From Streptococcus anginosus (GTDB lineage Bacteria; Bacillota; Bacilli; Lactobacillales; Streptococcaceae), in NCBI RefSeq assembly GCF_900636475.1, contig NZ_LR134283.1, positions 1,798,001 through 1,862,000 on the forward strand: 64,000 nucleotides of DNA, written 5' to 3'. Within the stretch, counting starts at the first letter, position 1, and every line of letters starts with the position of its first letter. Positions 1 through 7,780 of the stretch are shown here, piece after piece. The notes beneath the pieces are model-generated. The model was not told the origin of the DNA. It saw only the letters and a list, made by a program, of their open reading frames with translations, and made no database searches. A program made the translations under genes and the position numbers.

Positions 1-205
1 CATCCATATGCGCAGCTACCAAGACACGCGGTGCATCAGTAGCTTTTGAATGCTTCACTCCAAAAATACCCCCTAAGCCGTCTGTTATAACTTCATCTAC
101 GTGGGGAGTGATTTTTTCATGCAAATACTTGCGAACAGGTGCTTCGTGCCCTGAAACGGCAGCAATTTCTGTTACTTCTTTGATTTTTGAAAATAATTCT
201 GACAT
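1..205 (-). CDS. pepA: Glutamyl aminopeptidase PepA, M42 family (partial, N-terminus only)
   Basis: Only the first 68 codons lie in the window; the gene runs off the left edge. The protein starts MSELFSKIKEVTEIAAVSGHE and reaches AAHMD, the first metal-binding histidine motif of M42 metallo-aminopeptidases. The family removes N-terminal Glu or Asp from peptides in the cytoplasm. The ATG at 203-205 follows a good ribosome site (AGAAGG on the minus strand near 211-220). It is divergent from the gene at 325. Confidence 0.85.
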   Translation of the reverse strand, partial: MSELFSKIKEVTEIAAVSGHEAPVRKYLHEKITPHVDEVITDGLGGIFGVKHSKATDAPRVLVAAHMD

Positions 206-324
206 CTTTAACCTTCTTTCTGTTCTTATTTTATCATTTTCTATCATAGTTGGGTAGCATTCAAAGATAAAAAACAGTAGTGTTTCGATTTGTCCCAATT
301 TATCTTTTGTGTTAAAATATTGTC

Positions 325-612
325 ATGAAAGCTAAAAAGATTCTATTAACAACGGCTGCACTTGCAGGAGTAGGGATTGCAGCTTATGCGACTAAAAAAA
401 CGTTGGACGAACGAAAAGAAGCTGAGCAGCGTGAGCAATTAGTTGCTGACATTCGGAAAAGGTTATCTGAATTAGGTCCAATTGCTACACTGTACGTGCA
501 ATTATATAAGTCAGATGAGCATCGATTAGTTGGTGGTGTGGTGTATGAAGATAATCGACACCTCACATTTGTGTATGAAAACGGTGAATTGACCTATGAG
601 GAAGAACAATGA
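325..612 (+). CDS. DUF4651 family small membrane-anchored protein
   Basis: A 95-residue protein with an N-terminal hydrophobic segment (about residues 5-22, LLTTAALAGVGIAAYAT) followed by a charged, probably extracytoplasmic or membrane-proximal domain. It resembles the DUF4651 proteins found in streptococci just before a thioredoxin-like gene. Its stop overlaps the next start by four bases (ATGA at 609-612), so the two are translationally coupled. Function is unknown. A -10-like TAAAAT lies near 313. Confidence 0.75.
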   Translation: MKAKKILLTTAALAGVGIAAYATKKTLDERKEAEQREQLVADIRKRLSELGPIATLYVQLYKSDEHRLVGGVVYEDNRHLTFVYENGELTYEEEQ

Positions 613-926
613 TTATTCCAGCAAATATAGAAGAATTAGCAACATTAGTAAATCGTGAAGGAAAAACTGTTTTCCTTTTCACAGCTGACTGGTGTGGAGA
701 TTGTCGTTTTATTAAACCTTTTTTGCCTGAGATTGAAGCAGAAAATCCTGATTTTACCTTTGTTGAGGTCAATCGTGACGATTATATGGAAGTTGCCAAA
801 AAGTGGGATGTGTATGGGATTCCTAGCCTAGTAGTCCTAGAAAATGGACAAGAAATTGGCCGTTTTGTTAATCGCGAGCGAAAAACGCAGACGCAAATCA
901 ATGAATTTTTAGCCCAGTTAAACTGA
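609..926 (+). CDS. Thioredoxin-like protein (WCGDC active site)
   Basis: A 105-residue single-domain thioredoxin fold. The redox motif is ADWCGDCRF at about residues 26-34, where the usual WCGPC has Asp instead of Pro, as in the YtpP type. The cis-proline loop GIPSLVV is present. Start overlaps the DUF4651 stop, and ytpR follows after 16 bases, so this is an operon of three. A general cytoplasmic thiol-disulfide role is likely; the specific partner is unknown. A canonical thioredoxin is encoded separately at 53853. Confidence 0.85.
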   Translation: MIIPANIEELATLVNREGKTVFLFTADWCGDCRFIKPFLPEIEAENPDFTFVEVNRDDYMEVAKKWDVYGIPSLVVLENGQEIGRFVNRERKTQTQINEFLAQLN

Positions 927-942
927 AGATATAGGAGAAATA

Positions 943-1569
943 ATGATTTTTGCATATAATAAAGAGCATGTGGGTGACGTGCTAATGGTGGTTGTTGAAG
1001 ACGGTCAAGCTGCTAAGTTAGCTGCTGAACGCAAGGGCAACGTAGCGCGTGTTTATCGTTTGGACAATGGAGAAACGGTTGCTTGGAATATTTTTCAGAT
1101 TTCTAATCTTGTTAATATTACCGAACGCGGTCAAGTCTTTTTGACAGATGAAGAAATTTCAATTCTGAATCAAGAATTGAGCCAAGCAGGTTTTGAGCCA
1201 GAATTGGTCAATGACCTTGAGCCGAAATTTGTGGTTGGTGAAATTGTGGAAATGGTAGCTCATCCAGATAGTGACCACCTTAATATTTGTCAAGTAAAAG
1301 TAGCAGCAGATAAAGTGGTTCAAATCGTAGCAGGTGCGCCTAATGCTAAAGTAGGTCTCAAGACGATTGTGGCATTACCTGGTGCTATGATGCCAAAAGG
1401 AAACTTGATTTTTCCTAGTGAGCTGCGTGGAGAAGAGAGTTTTGGTATGATGTGTAGTCCTCGCGAATTGCAGCTGCCAAACGCTCCGCAAAAACGTGGG
1501 ATTATTGAATTAGCAAGTTCGGAAGTAGTAGGAACAGCCTTTGATCCAACTAAGCATTGGCAAGAGTAA
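943..1569 (+). CDS. ytpR: YtpR family tRNA-binding domain protein
   Basis: 208 residues. The C-terminal half carries the EMAP/tRNA-binding OB fold, beginning FVVGEIVEMVAHPDSDHLNICQ and including the IVAGAPNAKVGLKTIVALPGA core also found at the N-terminus of PheRS beta. The N-terminal DUF4479-like domain is typical of YtpR in Firmicutes. Likely a structure-specific tRNA binder; its physiological role is not settled. Last gene of the operon; a strong intrinsic terminator follows. Confidence 0.85.
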   Translation: MIFAYNKEHVGDVLMVVVEDGQAAKLAAERKGNVARVYRLDNGETVAWNIFQISNLVNITERGQVFLTDEEISILNQELSQAGFEPELVNDLEPKFVVGEIVEMVAHPDSDHLNICQVKVAADKVVQIVAGAPNAKVGLKTIVALPGAMMPKGNLIFPSELRGEESFGMMCSPRELQLPNAPQKRGIIELASSEVVGTAFDPTKHWQE

Positions 1570-1586
1570 AATAGAAATTAAGTTTT

Positions 1587-1612
1587 AATCGTGAATTTTC
1601 ACGATTTTTTTC
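1587..1612 (+). terminator. Intrinsic terminator after ytpR
   Basis: Perfect 8-bp stem AATCGTGA / TCACGATT with a 4-base loop followed by a run of T. It separates the ytpR operon from the competence-type promoter at 1621. Confidence 0.85.
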
Positions 1613-1620
1613 TTTTCTCT

Positions 1621-1628
1621 TACGAATA
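1621..1628 (+). promoter_or_regulatory. ComX (SigX) cin-box
   Basis: TACGAATA, the exact consensus of the streptococcal late-competence box recognised by the alternative sigma factor ComX, sits 21 bases before the ssb start and just after a T-rich stretch. Established for ssbB/cilA in pneumococcus; here inferred from the exact match and position. Confidence 0.85.
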
Positions 1629-1649
1629 AATAGTTAGGAGGAAAACAAA

Positions 1650-2045
1650 ATGTATAATAAAGTAATTTTAATCGGTCGCTTGGTGAATACACCAGAGTTA
1701 AACAAAACAGCTAATGATAAATCTGTGGCGCGTGCAACACTTGCGGTCAATCGTCGCTACAAAGGACAAAATGGTGAACGAGAAGCAGACTTCGTCAATG
1801 TCGTTGTTTGGGGCAAGTTAGCCGAAACATTGGCAAGTTATGCAAGTAAAGGCAGCTTGATTTCACTAGACGGCGAACTTCGCACTCGCCGTTATGAGAA
1901 AGACGGAGTGACGCATTATGTCACAGAAGTGCTTTGCAATGGTTTCCAGCTATTAGAAAGCCGTGCACAGCGAGCTCTTCGTGAGAATAATGCAGGTGCA
2001 GACTTGGCAGATTTGCTTCTGGAAGAAGAGGAATTGCCATTTTAA
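1650..2045 (+). CDS. ssbB: Competence-type single-stranded DNA-binding protein SsbB
   Basis: 131-residue OB-fold protein starting MYNKVILIGRLVNTPEL, with the conserved DFVNVVVWGKLAE segment. It is shorter than the essential SsbA (about 155-175 residues) and lacks the long linker, though it ends in an acidic EEEELPF tail like the DDIPF tip that recruits partners. Length plus the cin-box immediately upstream identify it as the competence paralogue that protects incoming transforming DNA. Ribosome site AGGAGG at about 1636-1641. Single-gene unit between terminators. Confidence 0.9.
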   Translation: MYNKVILIGRLVNTPELNKTANDKSVARATLAVNRRYKGQNGEREADFVNVVVWGKLAETLASYASKGSLISLDGELRTRRYEKDGVTHYVTEVLCNGFQLLESRAQRALRENNAGADLADLLLEEEELPF

Positions 2046-2056
2046 TAAAGATAAGC

Positions 2057-2083
2057 TAGGCTGGACAACATCCAGTCTATTTG
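2057..2083 (+). terminator. Probable terminator after ssbB
   Basis: TAGGCTGGA / TCCAGTCTA, a 9-bp stem with one G-T pair and a 5-base loop. The T-tract (TTTGT) is weak. The remaining intergenic DNA up to 2244 shows no other feature I can support. Confidence 0.6.
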
Positions 2084-2243
2084 TCTCTAGTCAGCGAAAA
2101 AGTTAGCATTTTATGCTTTCAATAATGTATGAACAATATGGGAAAGATAGAAGTTAACAGTCTGAGAATTGCATTTAGTTTTAACTTGAGTTTAAAAACA
2201 AGGAAGTTAGAGGGATTTTTCAAGTTTTTTACACTTCTTTTTC

Positions 2244-2271
2244 TTGGCGAGGTTTTGCTTTTTTGTATAAA
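2244..2271 (+). promoter_or_regulatory. Promoter of the lev-type sensor operon
   Basis: -35 TTGGCG (2244-2249), 16-base spacer, -10 TATAAA (2266-2271), followed by more TA-rich sequence. It would drive the four-gene sensing cluster from 2338. Only a sequence call. Confidence 0.5.
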
Positions 2272-2337
2272 TATAATATAATAAACCTAGATGAAACCGA
2301 GTTTTCTGTTTAAGATTGCTGTTGATAAGGAGAAAAA

Positions 2338-3324
2338 ATGGGAGCAGGTAAAGGACAAAAGCAATATCGCTATTATCGTAAATATCTATTATTTTTTCTG
2401 TTTGTCCTTGTATTGGCTGGCTTAGTTTTCCTCTATGTAAAAGGGAATTCATCAGATAGCAAGCAGGTCAAGATAGGTGCGACCTATATGACGATGAACA
2501 ATGATTTTTATAAAACCTTAAATGCTGAAATTGAGAAAAAAACGAATCAACAAGGAAGTCGGCTTTATGTGCGAGACCCAGAATTAGACGAAGATAAGCA
2601 AAGCCAACAGATTGATTATTTTATTCAAGAAAGAGTAAATGTGATTGTTATAAACCCAGTTAAGAGTGACAGTCCAAAGATTCTGACTTCTTTAAATAAA
2701 GCCAGAAAAGCGGGAATCAAGATTATTGTCGTGGATGCACCTGTTAGCAAAGATGCTAAAGTTGATACTACTATTGTGTCAGACAATTATCAAGCTGGTG
2801 TGCTGATAGCTAAAGACATGATGAAACGTTTGTCAAGTGCGAATATCTTACTGTTGGAACATCATAACGCTGTGTCTGCGATGGATCGGATTCAAGGATT
2901 TTTAGATACGATTAAAGGGCATCCTGCTTATCAGGTGGTTTCTGAGCGGGAAACATTGGGGCAAACGGAAGAAAGTATGCCTCAAGTAAAAAAAGCATTG
3001 AACGAAGGAATGCAATTTAACGTCGTGATGTCTTTAAATGATCGTGCTGCTATCGGAGCTCTCGCGGCTATAAAAGATCAAGGTGTGACAGATAAGATCA
3101 CAATTTATGGCGTAGATGGCTCGCCTGATATTAAGAATTTCCTTACCAACACCAATGATATTCAAGGAACGGTTGCTCAGTCTCCGATTCAAATGGGCAG
3201 AAAGGTGACAGAAGTGATTGAGCGCATGATGAAGCATCAAGCCTACAAAGAGGAATATCTCATTCCTGTTCATTTGGTGAATAAAGATAACATCGGGCAA
3301 TATACAATTACAGGGTGGCAATAA
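2338..3324 (+). CDS. levQ: Membrane-anchored sugar-binding sensor protein, LevQ-like
   Basis: 328 residues. A single N-terminal membrane segment (about residues 16-34, LLFFLFVLVLAGLVFLYV) anchors a ribose-binding-protein (PBP type 1) fold with VIVINPVKSDSPK and IIVVDAPVS segments. There is no lipobox, so it is anchored by a transmembrane helix. No ABC permease or ATPase is nearby; instead a kinase, response regulator and second binding protein follow with overlaps. This matches the S. mutans LevQRST four-component system, in which binding proteins present sugar to the kinase. The symbol is by synteny and fold. Confidence 0.75.
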   Translation: MGAGKGQKQYRYYRKYLLFFLFVLVLAGLVFLYVKGNSSDSKQVKIGATYMTMNNDFYKTLNAEIEKKTNQQGSRLYVRDPELDEDKQSQQIDYFIQERVNVIVINPVKSDSPKILTSLNKARKAGIKIIVVDAPVSKDAKVDTTIVSDNYQAGVLIAKDMMKRLSSANILLLEHHNAVSAMDRIQGFLDTIKGHPAYQVVSERETLGQTEESMPQVKKALNEGMQFNVVMSLNDRAAIGALAAIKDQGVTDKITIYGVDGSPDIKNFLTNTNDIQGTVAQSPIQMGRKVTEVIERMMKHQAYKEEYLIPVHLVNKDNIGQYTITGWQ

Positions 3325-4637
3325 TGAGACGAAATAAAAGTATTTTTTATAGCAAAATTGCCTTAATGGTCATCAATTTTATTGCTATTGTTTATAATGC
3401 GTCTATCTATCTTTTTGCGACGAATTACGTGGTTGCAAAAGGCTATGCTCATTCACTGCTAGGACGTTTGGATGCTATCCCAGGCTCGCCGAGCTTTAGT
3501 TTTTGGATGTCGATTGCCTTTTATGCTTGCTTATTGTTGGTTTTTTATTACCGTGAGAAGCATCCAAATCAGCTATCTGTTTATGATAAAGTAACTATTA
3601 TTGAGATTTTGCTGATGTTGGTTATTTTTGCTGTCTTGCATTCTTCTTATAATGGTCTGATTCTATTGGTTTTTGCGGATATTTTTTACGGTTCTAAGGA
3701 ATTTAACACCTCCAAAGATCGGAAATATTGGTTTTCTTTTATCGTTTTGAGCTTTAGTATGTTGCTCGTATCCAACTATGACTTGATGTCGCTTTTTGTT
3801 AAATTGCCTTCGTTAGATACTTATATTCGCTTTTGTCCAGAATCGATTCGCATGGTCCTCCTTTTTGGAAAGAATTTTCTCTTTTCACTAAATCTGGTTG
3901 TCTTTATGATTTCTTTGCTATTCTATATTTTATCTGCAATGACCGAAAAGCACCATATTGAAGAAGAGCTGCGGATGGCAGCGCAAGCCAATCGTGAGTT
4001 AAATAGTTATTTAGCCTTATCTGAAAAAATTGCGGAAGACCGTGAAAGAAAGCGGATTGCCAGAGAAATCCATGATACATTAGGGCATGCTTTGACAGGA
4101 ATTTCAGCTGGGATTGATGCGGTTAAGGTTTTGGTGGATATTGACAAAAATCGTGCTAAGGAGCAGTTAGAAAATGTTTCTGTGGTTGTGCGAGACGGTA
4201 TCCGTGATGTGCGAGGCTCGCTCAATAAAATGCGTCCCGGCGCTCTAGAAAACAATAGTTTAAAAGAAGCACTGCTTAAAATTATTCGAGAGTACGAAGC
4301 CATTTCTAATTTAGAAATCCGTTTTCTCTATGAATGGGACACGATTGATTTGGACGTCGCAAAAGAGGACATTGTCTTTCGGGTGATTCAAGAATCCATT
4401 ACAAATTCGGTGCGGCATGGACACGCCAAGACGATTTGGATTGAATTATTGGAAAAAGAAAATTATATCATGACCATTCAAGATGACGGGGTCGGCTTTG
4501 ACGAGCTTCACTATGGTTATGGTCTCAAACAAATGCAGGAGCGTTTGGCGATTATTGGTGGGAGTGTTCATTTTGAAAATCGCAACGGTTTCTATACTCA
4601 TATTGAAATTCCGAAAATAGGAGGAAAGAATGATTAA
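3324..4637 (+). CDS. levS: Sensor histidine kinase of the Lev-type system (HisKA_3 family)
   Basis: 437 residues from ATG 3324, which overlaps the levQ stop (TAATG); a GTG at 3315 is possible but less likely given the GGGTGG ribosome site at 3313. Several membrane segments fill the first 200 residues, then a coiled linker, the phosphoacceptor box AREIHDTLGHALTG with His250, and a HATPase domain with ITNSVRHGHA (N box) and DDGVGFD (G1). The dimerisation domain is the NarL-partner (HisKA_3) type. It should phosphorylate the next gene product in response to sugar. levR/levS naming for kinase versus regulator should be checked against S. mutans. Confidence 0.85.
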   Translation: MRRNKSIFYSKIALMVINFIAIVYNASIYLFATNYVVAKGYAHSLLGRLDAIPGSPSFSFWMSIAFYACLLLVFYYREKHPNQLSVYDKVTIIEILLMLVIFAVLHSSYNGLILLVFADIFYGSKEFNTSKDRKYWFSFIVLSFSMLLVSNYDLMSLFVKLPSLDTYIRFCPESIRMVLLFGKNFLFSLNLVVFMISLLFYILSAMTEKHHIEEELRMAAQANRELNSYLALSEKIAEDRERKRIAREIHDTLGHALTGISAGIDAVKVLVDIDKNRAKEQLENVSVVVRDGIRDVRGSLNKMRPGALENNSLKEALLKIIREYEAISNLEIRFLYEWDTIDLDVAKEDIVFRVIQESITNSVRHGHAKTIWIELLEKENYIMTIQDDGVGFDELHYGYGLKQMQERLAIIGGSVHFENRNGFYTHIEIPKIGGKND

Positions 4638-5313
4638 AGTTTTAATTGCAGATGATCAAGCCTTGATTCGTGAGTCTTTACAAATTATTTTATCGGCTCA
4701 TTCAGATATTGAAGTGGTGGGAACAGTCGGTGACGGTAAGGAAGTGCTCGAAAAACTTCACCATATACATCCAGATGTGATTTTGATGGACATTCGAATG
4801 CCTGTTATGGATGGCGTTCTCTGTACAAAAGCGGTCAAGGAGCACTATCCAGATATCAAAATTATCATTTTAACAACTTTTGATGACGATGATTTCATTT
4901 TTTCAGCATTGAAATACGGAGCTTCTGGTTACATTTTAAAAGGAGTTTCTACTGAAGAATTGTATCAAGCTATTCAAACGGTTCACAAAGGCGGAGCTAT
5001 GATTAATCCGAACATTGCTAGCAAAGTGTTTAAAATCTTTTCACAAATGGCGCAGTCGAATTTTGCAATTTCTGTTGCGGAAGAAAATGTAGAAGACATG
5101 AGTCAGACTGAGTGGAAGATTATTCAGCAGATTGGCTTTGGAGTATCAAACAAGGAAATTGCAGCGAAGTTGTTCTTGTCTGAAGGGACAGTGCGGAATT
5201 ACTTGTCAGGTATTCTGACGAAATTAAATTTGCGAGATCGCACGCAATTAGCTATTTGGGCTGTGCAGACAGGTGTTACCCAACGTGATTTTAGTAAGGA
5301 CAATGACAAATGA
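4630..5313 (+). CDS. levR: NarL/LuxR-family response regulator of the Lev-type system
   Basis: 227 residues. The receiver domain has the acidic pair D8/D9 and phosphoacceptor D54 in VILMDIRMPVMDG. The C-terminal LuxR-type helix-turn-helix contains SNKEIAAKLFLSEGTVRNYLSGILTKL. Start overlaps the kinase stop by 8 bases. Expected to activate the PTS operon at 6793, whose promoter holds three copies of a TGACATTTG-type element (6677-6735). By analogy with S. mutans it could also control fructan hydrolase genes outside the window. Confidence 0.88.
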   Translation: MIKVLIADDQALIRESLQIILSAHSDIEVVGTVGDGKEVLEKLHHIHPDVILMDIRMPVMDGVLCTKAVKEHYPDIKIIILTTFDDDDFIFSALKYGASGYILKGVSTEELYQAIQTVHKGGAMINPNIASKVFKIFSQMAQSNFAISVAEENVEDMSQTEWKIIQQIGFGVSNKEIAAKLFLSEGTVRNYLSGILTKLNLRDRTQLAIWAVQTGVTQRDFSKDNDK

Positions 5314-6596
5314 AGTGGCGGATGAGGTATTTGACGATGTTCGTCTCGGCTCTCCTTTTAGTGGCCCTTAGCTTTGTTTTATGGACTTCCAATCAAAAAA
5401 AGATTTTGCGAATTGGAGTGTATGCAGGCAGTAGCTGGGACGTTCCGAATAGTCGTGAGAATAGAGTGTTAGACAATATTATTCACCAATTTGAAAAGTC
5501 ACATCCCAACGTCAAAGTTGTCTATGAGAGCGGCATTCCTAAAAAGGACTATGATAATTGGCTAGCAGAAAAGATTCTAAAAGGTGAGCAGGCAGATGTT
5601 TTTATGGTGCCTGAAAATGATTTTTCTATGTTGGCATCTTCTGGGGCTTTTAAATCCTTAGATTCTTTGATTAGTAAGGAAGAAGCCGCGGCTTACTATC
5701 CAGTTGCCTACCAAGCCGGGCAATATCAGGGGAACAGTTATGCTTTGCCGATTGAAAGTAACCCTGTCATGATGTGTGTCAATAAGGATTTGCTGGAAAA
5801 AGAAGGCATTTCAATTCCTGACTCTAATTGGACTTTAGAGGATTTATATGCGATTTGTCAAAAAGTAACAAAGGATACAGATGGTGACGGTCTGATTGAC
5901 CAGTATGGCATTACGGATTATACCTGGAAGCAGGCCTTAGTAGCTTATAATGGTCATCTGAGAAATCAAAGTGGTGTTAATGTTGATAGCGCAGAAATGC
6001 ATCAAGCGTTGTCCTTTATCAGCAAATTAACTTCATTGAATCAACGGTACAAGGTAACATCAAATGATTTTGATGAAGGCAAGGTTGCTTTTTATCCTAT
6101 GAGTTTGGCGCAATATCGGACTTATAAACCTTATCCTTATCATGTAGCAAAGTATTCTAGATTTTCTTGGACTTGTATTCCTATGCCAGCTGCTAAAGCA
6201 GGCATTCCTGCAACACAAGTGAAAACGTCCCTTTTTGCCATGTCTTCAAAGACAAAACAAGATAAATTAGCTTGGGAGTTTATGAAATTGCTGTGTCAAA
6301 ATCAAAAAAATCAGCAAGAACTATTTGCAAAGTCACAAGGGACTTCTGTCTTAACATCAGTTGTCAAAAGCAGTCAGACGAAAAAGATTTTACAGGCAGA
6401 TGACTTTGGATTGGATTCGCTGACATCGCAACGACTGGATCATATGATGAAGCATTCGGTGTTAGATATTAGCAGAGACTTAGATTATCATTCTTTGGAA
6501 CGCCTAGATTATTTACTAGGAAATGCTCTCAAAAACAATGAAATAGACAGTATCTTACCAAGCATTCAAAGGGAAATAGAAGAAACAGGCAAATAG
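5310..6596 (+). CDS. levT: Extracellular sugar-binding protein of the Lev-type system, LevT-like
   Basis: 428 residues with an N-terminal membrane anchor (about residues 7-25, MFVSALLLVALSFVLW) and an SBP_bac_1 type fold of the MalE/UgpB kind. It includes a calcium-type loop DTDGDGLIDQYG at about residue 190. There is no lipobox and no transporter genes beside it. Overlaps the regulator stop by 4 bases. As the second binding protein of the cluster it probably modulates kinase signalling rather than transport. Followed by a terminator. Confidence 0.75.
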   Translation: MKWRMRYLTMFVSALLLVALSFVLWTSNQKKILRIGVYAGSSWDVPNSRENRVLDNIIHQFEKSHPNVKVVYESGIPKKDYDNWLAEKILKGEQADVFMVPENDFSMLASSGAFKSLDSLISKEEAAAYYPVAYQAGQYQGNSYALPIESNPVMMCVNKDLLEKEGISIPDSNWTLEDLYAICQKVTKDTDGDGLIDQYGITDYTWKQALVAYNGHLRNQSGVNVDSAEMHQALSFISKLTSLNQRYKVTSNDFDEGKVAFYPMSLAQYRTYKPYPYHVAKYSRFSWTCIPMPAAKAGIPATQVKTSLFAMSSKTKQDKLAWEFMKLLCQNQKNQQELFAKSQGTSVLTSVVKSSQTKKILQADDFGLDSLTSQRLDHMMKHSVLDISRDLDYHSLERLDYLLGNALKNNEIDSILPSIQREIEETGK

Positions 6597-6619
6597 AGAT
6601 TTAACGAAGAATAAATATC

Positions 6620-6665
6620 AAAATAGTCAGATGAGAGATTGAGCTCAAAGCTGGCTATTTTTCTT
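6620..6665 (+). terminator. Terminator after the sensor cluster
   Basis: AAATAGTCAG (6621-6630) pairs with CTGGCTATTT (6651-6660) with one G-T pair; T-rich tail follows. It separates the sensor operon from its likely target PTS operon. Confidence 0.75.
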
Positions 6666-6676
6666 TTGAAAAACTA

Positions 6677-6735
6677 TATGACATTTGTCATATTTTAACT
6701 AACAAATGTCATCTTTACAAAGTGACATTTGACAA
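6677..6735 (+). promoter_or_regulatory. Candidate LevR operators: three TGACATTTG-type elements
   Basis: TATGACA-TT-TGTCATA (6677-6692) is a dyad with 7-bp arms. ACAAATGTCAT (6702-6712) is the exact inverse of ATGACATTTGT (6678-6688). A third copy TGACATTTGACA (6723-6734) overlaps a TTGACA -35 hexamer (6729-6734). The arrangement is what is expected for a two-component activator site in front of a regulated PTS. Binding by the adjacent regulator is inferred. Confidence 0.65.
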
Positions 6736-6737
6736 TG

Positions 6738-6751
6738 TGAAACCGGTTCCA
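6738..6751 (+). promoter_or_regulatory. cre site (CcpA) before the lev PTS
   Basis: TGAAACCGGTTCCA matches the CcpA consensus TGNAANCGNWNNCW at every position. It lies just downstream of the -35 element and of the palindromic repeats, consistent with catabolite repression of the PTS operon. Confidence 0.8.
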
Positions 6752-6792
6752 TATTTAGTAAAATAAGGCTAGGAAATGAAGGAGGAAAGAAC

Positions 6793-7227
6793 ATGAAATA
6801 TCTAGTACTAGTCAGTCATGGTGGACTAGCAGAAGGTGTGCAAAGCTCTTTGAGGATGTTCGCTGGGGATAAGACCGACCAAGTCATTGCAGTAGGTCTG
6901 AAAGAGGGCAAATCCGTTGATGATTTCGCTCTTGACTTTCGTCAAGCATTAGCCGGTCTTAGCACAGAAGATACGGTTTTGGTGTTGGCAGACATTGTCG
7001 GAGGAAGTCCTTTGACGACAGCTTGCAACGTTTTGTCAGAACTTGGTAAGTTAAACACGGCAGTCGTACTTGGTGGTCTCAATTTGACAATGGCACTCAC
7101 AGGCTTAGTAATGAAAGATATGTTGGAAGGAAAAGACTTGGCACAAGCCATTCTCTCAGAAGCATCCGCAGCTCTGCAAGAATTTGATGTGACTGCTAGT
7201 GATAAAGATGACGAAGATGACATTTAA
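6793..7227 (+). CDS. levD: PTS EIIA, mannose/fructose family (LevD-like)
   Basis: 144 residues, EIIA of the mannose class. The phosphorylated histidine is H9 in LVLVSHGGLAEGV; the ADIVGGSPLTTA stretch is the conserved core. Encoded as a separate EIIA, unlike the fused EIIAB of ManL, which is typical for lev-type fructose/levan systems. The C-terminus is acidic (DKDDEDDI). Ribosome site GGAGGAAAG at about 6781. First of five genes; it accepts phosphate from HPr and passes it to EIIB. Confidence 0.88.
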   Translation: MKYLVLVSHGGLAEGVQSSLRMFAGDKTDQVIAVGLKEGKSVDDFALDFRQALAGLSTEDTVLVLADIVGGSPLTTACNVLSELGKLNTAVVLGGLNLTMALTGLVMKDMLEGKDLAQAILSEASAALQEFDVTASDKDDEDDI

Positions 7228-7250
7228 GAAGAAATAAAAGGAGATTTATC

Positions 7251-7745
7251 ATGACAATTTCATTTGTACGTATTGATGACCGTATGATTCACGGTCAAAC
7301 AGTAACTCGTTGGGCAAAAGAATATCCTTGTGACGGCTTGGTTGCTGTCAATAATGCTGCAGCAGGAAATGCAGTTTTGAAACAAGCCTACAAAGCAGCT
7401 TCTGATAAAAAAACATTCGTTTGGACAAAAGAAGCATGGAAAGAAAAATCACAAAAGGTATTGGATTCCGATAGTCGCTATTTCTTGATTACTAAAAATC
7501 CAATTGACATGAAAGAAATACTAGTTGATCAAGGTTTTGTGCCTGGCGATATCAAAGAAATTATTGTTGGTCCAGCCAATGACCGTCCAGGAGCTATTAA
7601 ATTAGGAAATAACCAATCCATTACACAAGAGGAAGCGGAAGCGCTTGAAGCGATTCAAAAAGCTGGCTATAAAGTGAAATTCCAACTCTTACCAGATGTG
7701 TCTATCGGTTATTGGGATGATTTCAAATCTAAATTTGGTTTTTAA
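7251..7745 (+). CDS. levE: PTS EIIB, mannose/fructose family (LevE-like)
   Basis: 164 residues. The signature RIDDRMIHGQTVTRW places the phosphorylated histidine at H14. Standard length for a free-standing EIIB of the mannose family. Lies 23 bases after levD with ribosome site AAGGAG. Phosphorylates the sugar entering through the levF/levG membrane pair. Confidence 0.88.
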   Translation: MTISFVRIDDRMIHGQTVTRWAKEYPCDGLVAVNNAAAGNAVLKQAYKAASDKKTFVWTKEAWKEKSQKVLDSDSRYFLITKNPIDMKEILVDQGFVPGDIKEIIVGPANDRPGAIKLGNNQSITQEEAEALEAIQKAGYKVKFQLLPDVSIGYWDDFKSKFGF

Positions 7746-7780
7746 AAAAATATAATAAGCATTAAGGAGGAGGCTTTATT

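Noticed and set aside
2338..6596. Sugar ABC transporter
   Set aside because: Two sugar-binding proteins are present but no permease or ATPase; the kinase and regulator between them indicate sensing rather than transport.
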